27,275 nucleotides of DNA from JAXDLH01 sp034666705 (GTDB lineage Bacteria > Chloroflexota > UBA6077 > SHYK01): positions 1-27,275 of the forward strand of contig JAXDLH010000355.1 in assembly GCA_034666705.1 (NCBI GenBank), given 5' to 3'. The stretch's first letter is position 1, and every line of letters starts with the position of its first letter. The translations under genes and the position numbers were made by a program. Shown in pieces: positions 16,085 to 24,487 of this stretch. The notes below the pieces were generated by a model that was not told the origin of the DNA, ran no database searches, and worked only from the letters and a program-made list of their open reading frames with translations.

Positions 16085-17227
16085 GTGAACCTGCGGCACC
16101 TCGAGGTGTTTTGCACGGTCGTGCAATGTGAGAGTTTCAGCGGCGCCGCTGACATGCTCATCATGACCCAGCCTGCGGTGAGTATGCAGGTCCAGGTTGT
16201 GGAGCGCTATTTCGGGGGCGTGCCACTGTTGGTTCGCAAGGGACGCCGGGTGGTCCTTACCGAGGCCGGTGAAGTCGTCCACCGGTGGGCATCGCACGTG
16301 CTCGCCACGGAAGTCGAGACACAGCGCACCGTCAATGATTTGAAGCATGCGGAGAGCGGCCGGGTCGTCGTCGGCTCCAGTATCTCGGTGGGCAGCTACC
16401 TATTGCCGCCGATCGTCAGCCGATTCAAGCGGGAGCACCCTGGCGCCGAGATCGTCGTGCGGTTGGGAGAGCGTGGCGAGGTGTTCAGCGAGATCCTCAG
16501 CGGCGAGACGGACTGCGGCGTAGTGCTGGCGCGCGACGTGCCGATGAGCCTGGAGGTGGAGTTCGTAGGCGCCGAGGAGATGCTGTTCATTTGCGCGAAT
16601 TCCCATCCAATGGCCGATCGCGACTACGTGAGCCCCGAGGAGATCGCCCGCCAGCCGTTCATCATGTCGCCGCGCGGCTCGAGCTATCGCAAAGTGATGG
16701 ACGACATGCTGCACGAGCATGGGGTGGAGCACGTCTCCGTGTTCATGGAGCTCGACGGCATCGATGGGCTGAAGCGCGGTGTGCTGCAAGGCGAGGGGAT
16801 TGGCATGCTGCTGCGGAGCGTCATCGAGTGGGAACTGGAACAAGGACTGGTGCACGAGTTGCGCGTCGTCGACCCCCGGCCGACGATTGAGGTGGCGATC
16901 GTCTCTCGACCGCGCGGCCAGACCTCCCCGATGCTGCAAGAGCTCATGCAATTCCTTCGCCAGGAGCTGCGTGAGCACTACTTGCAGCACGATCGCGCGA
17001 GAATCGCCAATTCTCCCCCTGTCAAGGCGAAGAGCAATGGCAAGGAGCTCGCGGTGGCGAACGGCCACACCAAAAATATCGTCGCTCCGAACGGCAGATA
17101 TAAGTCAAGCAGTGCGACAAATGGCCACGGCAAGAAGGTCGTCGTCGCCGCTCCCCTCACACCCTTCGTCGCGCCACCGACAGCTCTGCACCCCGAGCTC
17201 CTGAGCCAGCCGCCGCTCTCACCCTGA
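16085..17227 (+). CDS. LysR-family transcriptional regulator with NG-repeat tail
   Basis: This is a 380-residue LysR-type regulator. The winged helix-turn-helix covers about 1-60, with FSGAADMLIMTQPAVSMQVQ at 18-37 as the DNA-reading region. A periplasmic-binding-like effector domain follows (about 85-300), opening GRVVVGSSISVGSYLLP and resembling the CysB/CbbR-type fold. The last 80 or so residues are not part of the family: they are low complexity with four NG-plus-basic motifs (NGK, NGH, NGR, NGH) and a Pro/Leu-rich end. GTG at 16085 is chosen because GGAGG lies five bases upstream; an in-frame GTG five codons earlier lacks such a site. Its target genes are unknown; it stands between CNNM and biotin ligase genes. 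Confidence 0.9.
   Translation: MNLRHLEVFCTVVQCESFSGAADMLIMTQPAVSMQVQVVERYFGGVPLLVRKGRRVVLTEAGEVVHRWASHVLATEVETQRTVNDLKHAESGRVVVGSSISVGSYLLPPIVSRFKREHPGAEIVVRLGERGEVFSEILSGETDCGVVLARDVPMSLEVEFVGAEEMLFICANSHPMADRDYVSPEEIARQPFIMSPRGSSYRKVMDDMLHEHGVEHVSVFMELDGIDGLKRGVLQGEGIGMLLRSVIEWELEQGLVHELRVVDPRPTIEVAIVSRPRGQTSPMLQELMQFLRQELREHYLQHDRARIANSPPVKAKSNGKELAVANGHTKNIVAPNGRYKSSSATNGHGKKVVVAAPLTPFVAPPTALHPELLSQPPLSP
16111..16126. repeat. Palindrome at the start of the LysR coding region
   Basis: TTGCACG-GT-CGTGCAA is a perfect 7 bp inverted repeat around two central bases. It shares the CGTGC half-site with the inverted repeat at 16045-16068, so the two could be paired sites for an autoregulating LysR dimer or tetramer. 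Confidence 0.4.
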
Positions 17228-17240
17228 GCTCGGATTTCGT

Positions 17241-17382
17241 GTCATCCCGAGAAGCACAGCGACGAGGGATCTTCCGGGGAAGGCAACGTTCATTTCTCCG
17301 GGAGATCCCTCGCTGCGCTGCTTTGGAAATAGATTTCCATGTCGCGGTGGCGACCCGCCGGGGCATGATGACTCGGGATGAC
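17241..17382. repeat. Nested palindromic element (MITE-like or dispersed repeat)
   Basis: The outer arms GTCATCCCGAG (17241-17251) and CTCGGGATGAC (17372-17382) are perfect inverted copies. Inside them a second pair, around CGAGGGATCTTCCGG and CCGGGAGATCCCTCG, matches with one mismatch, with its loop near 17280-17290. Between the inner and right outer arms are GGAAAT-AG-ATTTCC (17325-17338) and GTCGC-GGTG-GCGAC (17341-17353). No open frame lies within. Sequences of the kind TCATCCCGAG...GAGGGATCT occur as dispersed intergenic repeats in several GC-rich bacteria, so a repeat family is likely. It may also end the LysR transcript. Confidence 0.7.
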
Positions 17383-17408
17383 GTGAGCGGTGCCATCCTA
17401 CGCGCAGT

Positions 17409-18185
17409 ATGAGCAGCCCTGATGGCGTCTCGAGTCCGCTGTATGCCTGGCGTGTGCCTCCCGGCTGGAGCCTCTACTACGCCCCCCTGACCGGGAGCAC
17501 GAACGACGATGCGATGCAGGCCGCGCGGGCGGGATGCCCGGATCGGACGATCTTCGTCGCCGATGCCCAGCGTGCGGGCCGCGGTCGCCAGGGGCGCTCG
17601 TGGGTCGCCCCCTCTGGGTCGAGCCTGCTCTGCTCGGTGGTGCTGCGCGTGCCCCTCACGCCCGTCCTCGCCACTGGCGCGGCGGCGCTGGCCGTCGTCG
17701 AAGCCGTACGCAGGATGACTGGCCTGGAGGCGCGCGTCAAATGGCCGAACGACGTCATGCTGGGGGACCGGAAGGTCTGCGGCATTCTGAGCGAGGTCGT
17801 CGCGACGGTACCACCGGCGACCGTCGTCGGTATCGGGCTGAACGTGAATCTCGATCCGGTAGCCGCGGGCTTGCCAGCGACCACGACGTCACTATCAGCC
17901 GTTGCTGGAGCGCCGCTGCCCCGCGAGCGACTGCTCTACGCGATACTCGAGCAGCTCGACGCCACACTGGCAACGGCCGTTCTGGATGGTGGGCGAGACG
18001 TTCTCCGTCGCTGGGAAGCGCTGCTGTGGCGGCGCCAGCAACAGGTACGCCTGGCGGGCGACGGCCGCTCGGTCGAGGGGATCGTGGAGGGGCTGAGCGG
18101 GAGCGGCGCCCTCCGTCTGCTGCTGCCCGACGGCTCGCGCGTCGACGTCCTCGCCGGCGACCTGCAGCCACCTTCGACGGGCTAA
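17409..18185 (+). CDS. birA: Biotin--[acetyl-CoA-carboxylase] ligase, monofunctional
   Basis: The enzyme activates biotin to biotinyl-AMP and attaches it to the lysine of biotin carboxyl carrier domains. The 258-residue protein has the biotinyl-AMP loop AGRGRQGRSWVAPSGS at 56-71, the substrate-binding motif KWPNDVMLGDRKVCGIL and GIGLNVNLD. A C-terminal SH3-like BirA domain covers about 205-258. The N-terminal winged helix of bifunctional BirA is absent, so it should not repress biotin genes. The ATG at 17409 has no clear ribosome binding site, but it is the only start that gives the family N-terminus. The gene is convergent with the membrane protein gene that ends at 18488. Confidence 0.95.
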   Translation: MSSPDGVSSPLYAWRVPPGWSLYYAPLTGSTNDDAMQAARAGCPDRTIFVADAQRAGRGRQGRSWVAPSGSSLLCSVVLRVPLTPVLATGAAALAVVEAVRRMTGLEARVKWPNDVMLGDRKVCGILSEVVATVPPATVVGIGLNVNLDPVAAGLPATTTSLSAVAGAPLPRERLLYAILEQLDATLATAVLDGGRDVLRRWEALLWRRQQQVRLAGDGRSVEGIVEGLSGSGALRLLLPDGSRVDVLAGDLQPPSTG

Positions 18186-18487
18186 CGCGCGACCGCAGAT
18201 GCTGGCGCTCTCAGCCCGCCGACCCCCTACCCGCAGTTATTCGCCGTGAGTTTGTCGAGCGCAAGCTTGGGCAAAACAGCGCCCGTTGGGCCGGACCGTC
18301 CTTCGACAAGCTCAGGATGAGCGGGGGGTTACGCCTCGGCGCACGGCGGGTTATACCTCGGCTCATGGAGGTCACGCCTGGGCGCATAGCGGATTACGCG
18401 TCCGCGCGCATGGGTACTCCAGGCATCCCAAACGGGAGCAAAAGCGGGTCGAGCCCGTCGGGGGTTACGCCTCCGCGCGCATGGGTA
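18186..18487. other. Convergent intergenic region with repeat sequences
   Basis: No gene is supported in this stretch between the ends of the biotin ligase gene and the DUF4129-like gene. At 18298-18322 there is CCTTCGACAAGCTCAGGATG, a motif that recurs as a dispersed repeat in many GC-rich genomes. The rest is largely a degenerate short repeat array (18328-18414 plus 18465-18488). No terminator with a U tract is visible for either gene. Confidence 0.5.
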
Positions 18488-18488
18488 T
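18328..18488. repeat. Degenerate 21-22 bp tandem repeat plus a separate copy
   Basis: Four units begin at 18328, 18350, 18371 and 18392, with the core GTTACGCCTCGGCGCAYGG and variants such as GTTATACCTCGGCTCATGG and GTCACGCCTGGGCGCATAG. A fifth, GTTACGCCTCCGCGCGCATG, stands apart at 18465-18484, and its continuation runs into the stop codon of the gene at 18488. The mixed 21 and 22 base period argues against a translated repeat. Confidence 0.6.
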
Positions 18489-19846
18489 TACCCGCTGCGA
18501 AGGACTGCGCGCACGGCGGCCAGCTCGGCGGCGACCAGCGTGGGGTCGGGCATTTGCGCGTCGGGCGGCGCATAGCGGGCGAGCAGGTACGCCTCGGTGA
18601 GCTGCCCTGCCGCGGGGTCGACCGCCGGGATCAGCGCGTGCACGGCCTCGTGGAACTCGCGCGCGGTCTGGCTGGGCTGCCGAGGATGCTGGGCGCGGGC
18701 CAGCAACGTTTGGAAATTCCGGTAGTGGCGGCGGATCGCCGCACGGCGGTCGGCGTCGTCGCCCTCCTCGTCGCGCGACCGCCCCGGGAACAGGTCGCGG
18801 AGCGCGCCGAGCAGCCCGCCGCCGCGCACCGGATCGCGCAGCTCGCGGACCTCCTGGTCATCGCCATCGTGCCGCCGATAGACGACGCGGTAGTAGATCG
18901 TGATCACCACGGCGAGGAGGAAGAGCGTGCAGACGATCATGACGAACGCCGTCATGATCTCCGGTGGGCCATACTCGCCGTCCTGGCCAACGTGCAGTTG
19001 CTGGTCTTGTGCTCCCTGCACGGCCCGGTCGATCACCTCCGGGTCCACGTGGAAGAAGTCGGCAAGCGCCTTGAACGCATAGGTCAGGTACTGGGCGCCC
19101 CAGCCGGCGACGAGAAACACCACGTTGGCCGCCGGGGTGAGCGCCGTGCCAACGGTGTGCATCACGTCGCCGATCATTCCGAGCGCGGTCGAGCTGAGGG
19201 TGCCCGTGATGATCGAGCCACCGATCACCGCGGCGATCCCGGAGGTCGCACTCACGCCAGCCCACTGGAGCCGGGTCAGCTCGCGCGTCTCGGCCTCGGC
19301 CAGTTGGGTAAGCAGCAGCGTGGCCATCGCCACGAGGAAGGACACGACCACGATCGGCAGGCCGTCGCGCTGAACCGTATCGGTGAGCGGGAGGAGCAGC
19401 AGCGTGACCACGATCCCGAACGCCGACGCGGCGATGTGGTTCAGCGCGCGCTCGCGATTGACCCGGCTCGACAGCGCAAGGCCACGACCCCACAGGTACA
19501 CCATCGCCAATGCCAGCGCGATGCCAGCCCCCCGGTAGTCGGGCGAAACGGTGCCGACGATGAGCTGCAGCGGGAAGACCAGGCCGGATGCAATGGTGCC
19601 GGCGATGAGGGCGCAGAGCAGGCCACCGCCGACGACGATCTGCCGGCGCCGCTCGAGCCGGAGCGGCGTCAGGCCCAGAATGCGCGCGCTGAGCCATGCG
19701 ATGAAGAGCCACAGTGCCATGAACACGATGGACGGCCGCGTCTGGCCCGAAACCTCGGCGATTGCGCCCGCGAGGAGCCACGTCCAGAGTCCTTCGAGAA
19801 TACTGACGCCAATCACCACGCCGAACACGCCTAGGGAGCTCGTCAT
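18488..19846 (-). CDS. Polytopic membrane protein with C-terminal DUF4129-like domain
   Basis: This 452-residue protein starts with about seven or eight hydrophobic segments (within 5-255), then an extracytoplasmic-looking stretch (about 262-297) and one more membrane helix (about 298-320). The cytoplasmic C-terminus contains RRHYRNFQTLLARAQHPR near 372-389, SQTAREFHEAV near 392-402 and LTEAYLLARY near 416-425. Those motifs match the DUF4129 module often found at the end of transglutaminase-like membrane proteins in MoxR/DUF58 operons; no transglutaminase core is present here. ATG at 19846 is chosen because GGAGG lies six bases upstream. That ribosome binding site sits in the arm of a perfect palindrome. 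The gene follows DUF58 by 106 bases. The function is unknown. Confidence 0.82.
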   Translation of the reverse strand: MTSSLGVFGVVIGVSILEGLWTWLLAGAIAEVSGQTRPSIVFMALWLFIAWLSARILGLTPLRLERRRQIVVGGGLLCALIAGTIASGLVFPLQLIVGTVSPDYRGAGIALALAMVYLWGRGLALSSRVNRERALNHIAASAFGIVVTLLLLPLTDTVQRDGLPIVVVSFLVAMATLLLTQLAEAETRELTRLQWAGVSATSGIAAVIGGSIITGTLSSTALGMIGDVMHTVGTALTPAANVVFLVAGWGAQYLTYAFKALADFFHVDPEVIDRAVQGAQDQQLHVGQDGEYGPPEIMTAFVMIVCTLFLLAVVITIYYRVVYRRHDGDDQEVRELRDPVRGGGLLGALRDLFPGRSRDEEGDDADRRAAIRRHYRNFQTLLARAQHPRQPSQTAREFHEAVHALIPAVDPAAGQLTEAYLLARYAPPDAQMPDPTLVAAELAAVRAVLRSG

Positions 19847-19851
19847 CGAGA

Positions 19852-19871
19852 GCCTCCACGATCGTGGAGGC
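19852..19871 (-). promoter_or_regulatory. Perfect 20 bp palindrome covering the ribosome binding site
   Basis: GCCTCCACGATCGTGGAGGC is fully self-complementary. On the minus-strand transcript the 3' arm contains GGAGG, the ribosome binding site of the gene starting at 19846, paired with CCTCC in the 5' arm around a GATC loop. It could reduce translation of this gene relative to moxR and DUF58, or be a protein-binding site. Confidence 0.6.
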
Positions 19872-19952
19872 AGGCGTCCTTTTCGGTCCGCCCGCCGCAG
19901 CGGGGTCCCTGTTTCATCCCGTCTCTGCGCGCCAACATCATCGCCATTCGGA

Positions 19953-21271
19953 TCAATCCTTCTCCCTCCTCGCCTGGTGCAGGGCCCACGGCCGGGCGCG
20001 CCGCACATCGGCGGTGACCATTGGCCGCGCGAGCGGACGCACGTCCGTGACCACGGCGTCAGGGAGATCCCGCTCGGACCCGCCCGTTGGCTCGAACGTT
20101 ACCTGCGGCAGGAGCAGCGTGGTGAGGCGGCGGTCGACCGCCACCGGCAGCTCGCTGCCTAGAAAGATCAACGAGACGGCGTGGCCGCGGTCCATCAAGC
20201 GGGCGAGGTCGGAGGCGGTATCGTCGTCCAGAAATGACGTCACGACGGCGAGGCTCGCGCCATAGGGGAAGTTGGCCGCAATGCGTCGCAGGTACGTCCC
20301 GAATGCCATGGTTGGAATGGGCGCGAGCTGCGCCAGGACCGCGAGCGTGTCCTCGAGCTGGGTCGGCCGCTGATTGGGCGGCAGAAATACCTGGAAGTCC
20401 TCCATGCCGACACCACTGGCGTTGGCAGCGATCCCCACCGAGTGCTGCGCCTCCACGGCATCGCGCACGAGCGTCGCGGCGACCGCCACGGCGGCGTCGA
20501 GCCGGTCCAGCAGATACCCTTGCCAGGCGTAGGCCATCGTCTGGACGTTCAGGACCACCATGATGTGCTGGAGCGTCGTTGGCGCGAACACGCGCGTTTG
20601 CAGCTTCATCCGTCGCGCTGACGCCTTCCAATCGACCCACTTCATTGGATCGCCGGGCTGATAGTCGCGGATACCGGCAAAGCGCGCTGGATCTTCGAGC
20701 ACCGGAGGCCGCGCCGAGGCTGGTCCGAAGGGAAAGCGCGACTGCAGCTCGACGGGCGGCAGCTCGGCGAAGCGTGGATACACGAGCAGCTCGCGGGTTG
20801 GCTCGATATGGAGGTGGGCCGGGAAAAAGCCAAGCGGGTCGCCCGTTTCGATCTCCGTCGGGCCAATCACGTAGTCGCCGCGCGTCAGGCTGGTGAAGCG
20901 CTGGCGCAACACCAGCCGCTCGTTCCACGCGATCGAGACGGTGCGGCGGCGCTGCCACGCCTCGTCGTTCGTCACGTGCGGCCCCCCGACTACGGGGAGC
21001 ACGGCGGCGGGCATCTTCTCCTCGACGTGCACCCATGGGAGCGGCAGCGCCTTGTGATTGACGATCTCGACGACGTACTCCGCTTCCTCGCCGGGGAAGA
21101 TGCGTGGCGGCTCGAACCAGTGCCGATAGGTGAGCAATTGGGGTGCGCGGCGCGACCAGAGGAGCGAGCCACCCATCGTGACGAGGAGCAGGCTCGACAG
21201 CATGATGAGCGCTGCCTGGCCGCGGATCACCCCGACCACGAGGATCACCAGCAGCAGGAAGATTGCGCCAA

Positions 21272-21275
<4 letters not shown>
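19953..21275 (-). CDS. DUF58 domain protein (MoxR partner)
   Basis: The 440-residue protein has two N-terminal hydrophobic segments (about 3-40), then a beta-rich region (about 50-165). The DUF58 domain follows, with FAGIRDYQPGDPMKWVDWKA near 198-217, the signature of the family. The C-terminal half resembles a von Willebrand A-like fold (IMVVLNVQTM onward). DUF58 proteins are regularly encoded behind MoxR ATPases and are thought to be their clients or partners; no enzymatic activity is established. The GTG start at 21275 overlaps the moxR stop as GTGA, so the two are translationally coupled. Confidence 0.9.
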
Positions 21276-22240
<965 letters not shown>

Positions 22241-22375
22241 AGCTTCCAGAGTACGCCCCCAGTGCGAGATTAACGGTGCGCCACCACCGCGTTCTATCGA
22301 ATGAAGCGGCGCGGTGCAGCGTACGAGTGACGAATTCTATTCGATGTGGTGATCAGTCTCCTCTGTAACGCTCCG

Positions 22376-22403
22376 TTCACACGCCACGGCAGTGGGGTAT
22401 ACT
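22376..22403 (+). promoter_or_regulatory. Sigma70-type promoter of the IscA/HesB gene
   Basis: TTCACA (22376-22381) and TATACT (22398-22403) are separated by 16 bp. Transcription would start near 22410, giving a leader of about 50 bases. I see no clear repressor palindrome over it. Confidence 0.6.
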
Positions 22404-22459
22404 CCTAAGGAATCACCAGTGGTTCTGGCCCGCTTCCGGCGGACTACGCGGAGGACTGC

Positions 22460-22816
22460 ATGATCACAGTGACAGATACGGCAAAGCAGGAGCTGCATCG
22501 GCTCCTCTCCGAGCAGGAGAACCCGAGCCTGGCCCTCCGGGTGTTCGTCTCGCCGGGCGGCTGTTCAGGCATGAGCTACGGTATGGCGTTCGACGACGAG
22601 TCGCAGGATGGCGACCAGCTCATCGTTGAGGATGGCGTGCGCATCTGCGTCGACGAGATGAGCGCGATGTACCTGACGGGCTCGGAGATCGACTTTACCA
22701 AGCAGCTCATGGGCGGTGGCTTTACGATTCACAACCCGAACGCCGTCAAGAGCTGCGCCTGCGGCCACTCGTTCGACACCGGCAGTGATGCCGGCAACGC
22801 GCGCCCCTGCAGCTGA
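22460..22816 (+). CDS. IscA/ErpA/HesB-type iron-sulfur cluster assembly protein
   Basis: A-type carriers receive Fe-S clusters and deliver them to client apoproteins. The 118-residue protein has the three invariant cysteines, C35 in GGCSGMSYGM and C99/C101 in the CACG motif near the C-terminus. The fold motifs CVDEMSAMYLTGSEIDF and FTIHNPNAVKSCACGHSF are also present. After these the tail is about 13 residues. The ATG at 22460 follows GGAGG by seven bases. It is a single-gene unit with its own promoter and terminator. It lies just upstream of a 2-oxoacid:ferredoxin oxidoreductase whose KorB subunit needs a 4Fe-4S cluster, a suggestive but unproven link. IscA versus ErpA cannot be settled. Confidence 0.95.
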   Translation: MITVTDTAKQELHRLLSEQENPSLALRVFVSPGGCSGMSYGMAFDDESQDGDQLIVEDGVRICVDEMSAMYLTGSEIDFTKQLMGGGFTIHNPNAVKSCACGHSFDTGSDAGNARPCS

Positions 22817-22911
22817 GCTGGCTGCGGTGCGCGCAGACGAGTACGGGTACGGTGAACGGCGGTGGTAGGTTCGGCAGCGAGTAACGTCGTCGGCATCGTA
22901 CGTACCATTGC

Positions 22912-22944
22912 GAGGGGACGGGCTGCTTGCCCGTCCTCTTTTTT
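22912..22944 (+). terminator. Rho-independent terminator after the IscA/HesB gene
   Basis: GAGGGGACGGGC and GCCCGTCCTCTT pair over about 12 bp (with two G-U pairs) around the loop TGCTT, followed by a T run to 22944. It lies about 95 bases beyond the stop codon. The rest of 22817-23128 holds no gene. Confidence 0.9.
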
Positions 22945-23028
22945 GTGTCCCATGATGAACGGCGGCGAGGGCGAGTCCGTGTGGCGTGCAGTGCACATGC
23001 CACGCGGGGAGCCGTGCGGCTGCGGTGG

Positions 23029-23122
23029 TAGAATCGCGAATTGAGTCAGGGTGCATAACGGCTGAGCCCCGATCCGCGAGTGCGGATGCCTGCAGGGGCA
23101 ACGCGCGGATGCGCGCAAGGAG
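23029..23122 (+). promoter_or_regulatory. Leader of the kor genes: -10 element, two hairpins, ribosome binding site
   Basis: TAGAAT at 23029-23034 is a possible -10 without a good -35. ATCCGC-GAGT-GCGGAT (23072-23087) and CGCGC-GGAT-GCGCG (23102-23115) are small perfect stem-loops in the leader. AGGAG at 23118-23122 is six bases before the GTG start. No known riboswitch is recognised. Confidence 0.35.
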
Positions 23123-23128
23123 TGGGCA

Positions 23129-24481
23129 GTGTCAACAATAGTCAACAACATGACGTTCAAGATGGGTGGCGAGGCCGGCCAGGGCGTCGAATCCAGCGGG
23201 CATGGCTTTGTCAAAGCCCTGGCGCGCGGTGGGTTCTACGTGTACGGCTTGCAGGACTACATGTCCCGCATTCGTGGTGGCCACAACTTCTTCCAGATCC
23301 GGGTGAGCGACCGCGACATCAAAGCATGCGAGTCGTCGGTCCACGTCCTGCTGCCGCTCGACGCCACGACCGTCGAGGAGCACGCCGACGAGATCGTAAG
23401 CGGCGGCGCCGTGATCATGGATAGCGGCCTCAAGGTCGACGACGGCAAGCTCACGGCGCGCGGCGTGAAGCCGATGCGGTTACCGCTGATCGACATCGCC
23501 CAGCGTGAGGGCGGCAACAAGTTGATGATGAATACTGCCTCGCTCGCGGCGGCGGCGGGCATCACCGAGCTGCCGTTCGCCAACATCGAGGAGATCATCG
23601 TCGAGAATTTCGGCGGCAAGAAGGGCTCGGCGGTCGCGCAAGCAAACATCGCGGTAGCCCGTGCCGCCTATGAAGAAGGCGCGCGCGAGTTCGGCGAGGA
23701 CTTCGACTACAAGCTCAAGGTGCTGCCGCACAAGCCGCGTATGGTCATCAACGGCAACCAGGCGCTGGCGTATGGCGCGGCGGCGGCCGGTTGTCGCTGG
23801 ATCTCGATGTACCCGATGACGCCCGCCACCTCGATCACCGAGTGGCTCGCCGCCCACGCGAAGCAGATCGGCCTCGTCGCGAAGCAGTGCGAGGATGAGA
23901 TCACCGCGGTGCTCATGGCGATCGGCGCCGCCCACTCCGGCGTCCGCGCGATGACGGCGACTTCGGGTGGCGGTTTCTCCCTCATGGTCGAGGCGATCGG
24001 CCTCTCCGCCATCTCCGAGACGCCGCTCGTGCTGGTGAATGCGATGCGCGGCGGCCCCTCGACGGGGCTGCCGACCCGCACCGAGCAACCGGATCTGCTG
24101 TATGCGATCCACTGCTCGCAGGGCGAGTTCCCGCGGGTCGTGCTCACTCCGGGCACGATTGAGGAGTGCTTCGAGAGCGGCTATCGCGCCTTCAACTTTG
24201 CCGAGAAGTACCAGGTACCGGTCCTGATCCTCACCGACATGGCGCAGTCCAACTCACTGCGGGCGATCGACCCGGACAGCTTCGATCTCGGCAAGGTCAC
24301 GATCGACCGCGGCGCATTGCTCTCGGACGCCGAGCTCGACAATCTGACCGAGCCGTATCTGCGGCACAAGCTTACCGATTCCGGCATCTCCCCGCGTGCG
24401 GTGCCCGGCCACAAGAACGCCATCGTCTTGACCACGAGTGACGAGCACTACGAGAACGGCCAGGCAGTCGAGGACCCCTAG
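23129..24481 (+). CDS. korA: 2-oxoacid:ferredoxin oxidoreductase, fused gamma-alpha subunit, ending early at an in-frame TAG
   Basis: The enzyme oxidatively decarboxylates a 2-oxoacid (2-oxoglutarate or pyruvate) to acyl-CoA with ferredoxin as acceptor, or runs in reverse. Residues 10-190 are the gamma domain with GGEAGQGVESSG at 13-24 and MSRIRGGHNFFQIR at 45-58. Residues 203-400 are the alpha pyrimidine-binding domain with GNQALAYGAAAAG and SMYPMTPATSI. Residues 415-450 (GISPRAVPG, SDEHYENGQ) begin the last domain. Translation then meets TAG at 24479-24481, although the same frame continues with family sequence to 24895. Read through, the protein would be 588 residues, the normal size for fused subunits. 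The GTG start follows AGGAG. The substrate is inferred from the two-subunit layout, not proven. Confidence 0.9.
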   Translation: MSTIVNNMTFKMGGEAGQGVESSGHGFVKALARGGFYVYGLQDYMSRIRGGHNFFQIRVSDRDIKACESSVHVLLPLDATTVEEHADEIVSGGAVIMDSGLKVDDGKLTARGVKPMRLPLIDIAQREGGNKLMMNTASLAAAAGITELPFANIEEIIVENFGGKKGSAVAQANIAVARAAYEEGAREFGEDFDYKLKVLPHKPRMVINGNQALAYGAAAAGCRWISMYPMTPATSITEWLAAHAKQIGLVAKQCEDEITAVLMAIGAAHSGVRAMTATSGGGFSLMVEAIGLSAISETPLVLVNAMRGGPSTGLPTRTEQPDLLYAIHCSQGEFPRVVLTPGTIEECFESGYRAFNFAEKYQVPVLILTDMAQSNSLRAIDPDSFDLGKVTIDRGALLSDAELDNLTEPYLRHKLTDSGISPRAVPGHKNAIVLTTSDEHYENGQAVEDP

Positions 24482-24487
24482 CCGCGC

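Noticed and set aside
17534..19834. A 766-residue open frame on the plus strand across the biotin ligase, the convergent gap and the DUF4129-like gene
   Set aside because: It is the mirror of well-supported genes on both strands, has Arg/Gly-rich nonsense composition and no family motif; GC-rich DNA creates such long frames by chance.
24479..24481. TAG as pyrrolysine or a reassigned codon
   Set aside because: korB directly downstream ends with a normal TAG, and no pylT- or pylS-like sequence is in the window; a substitution of a Glu codon is simpler.
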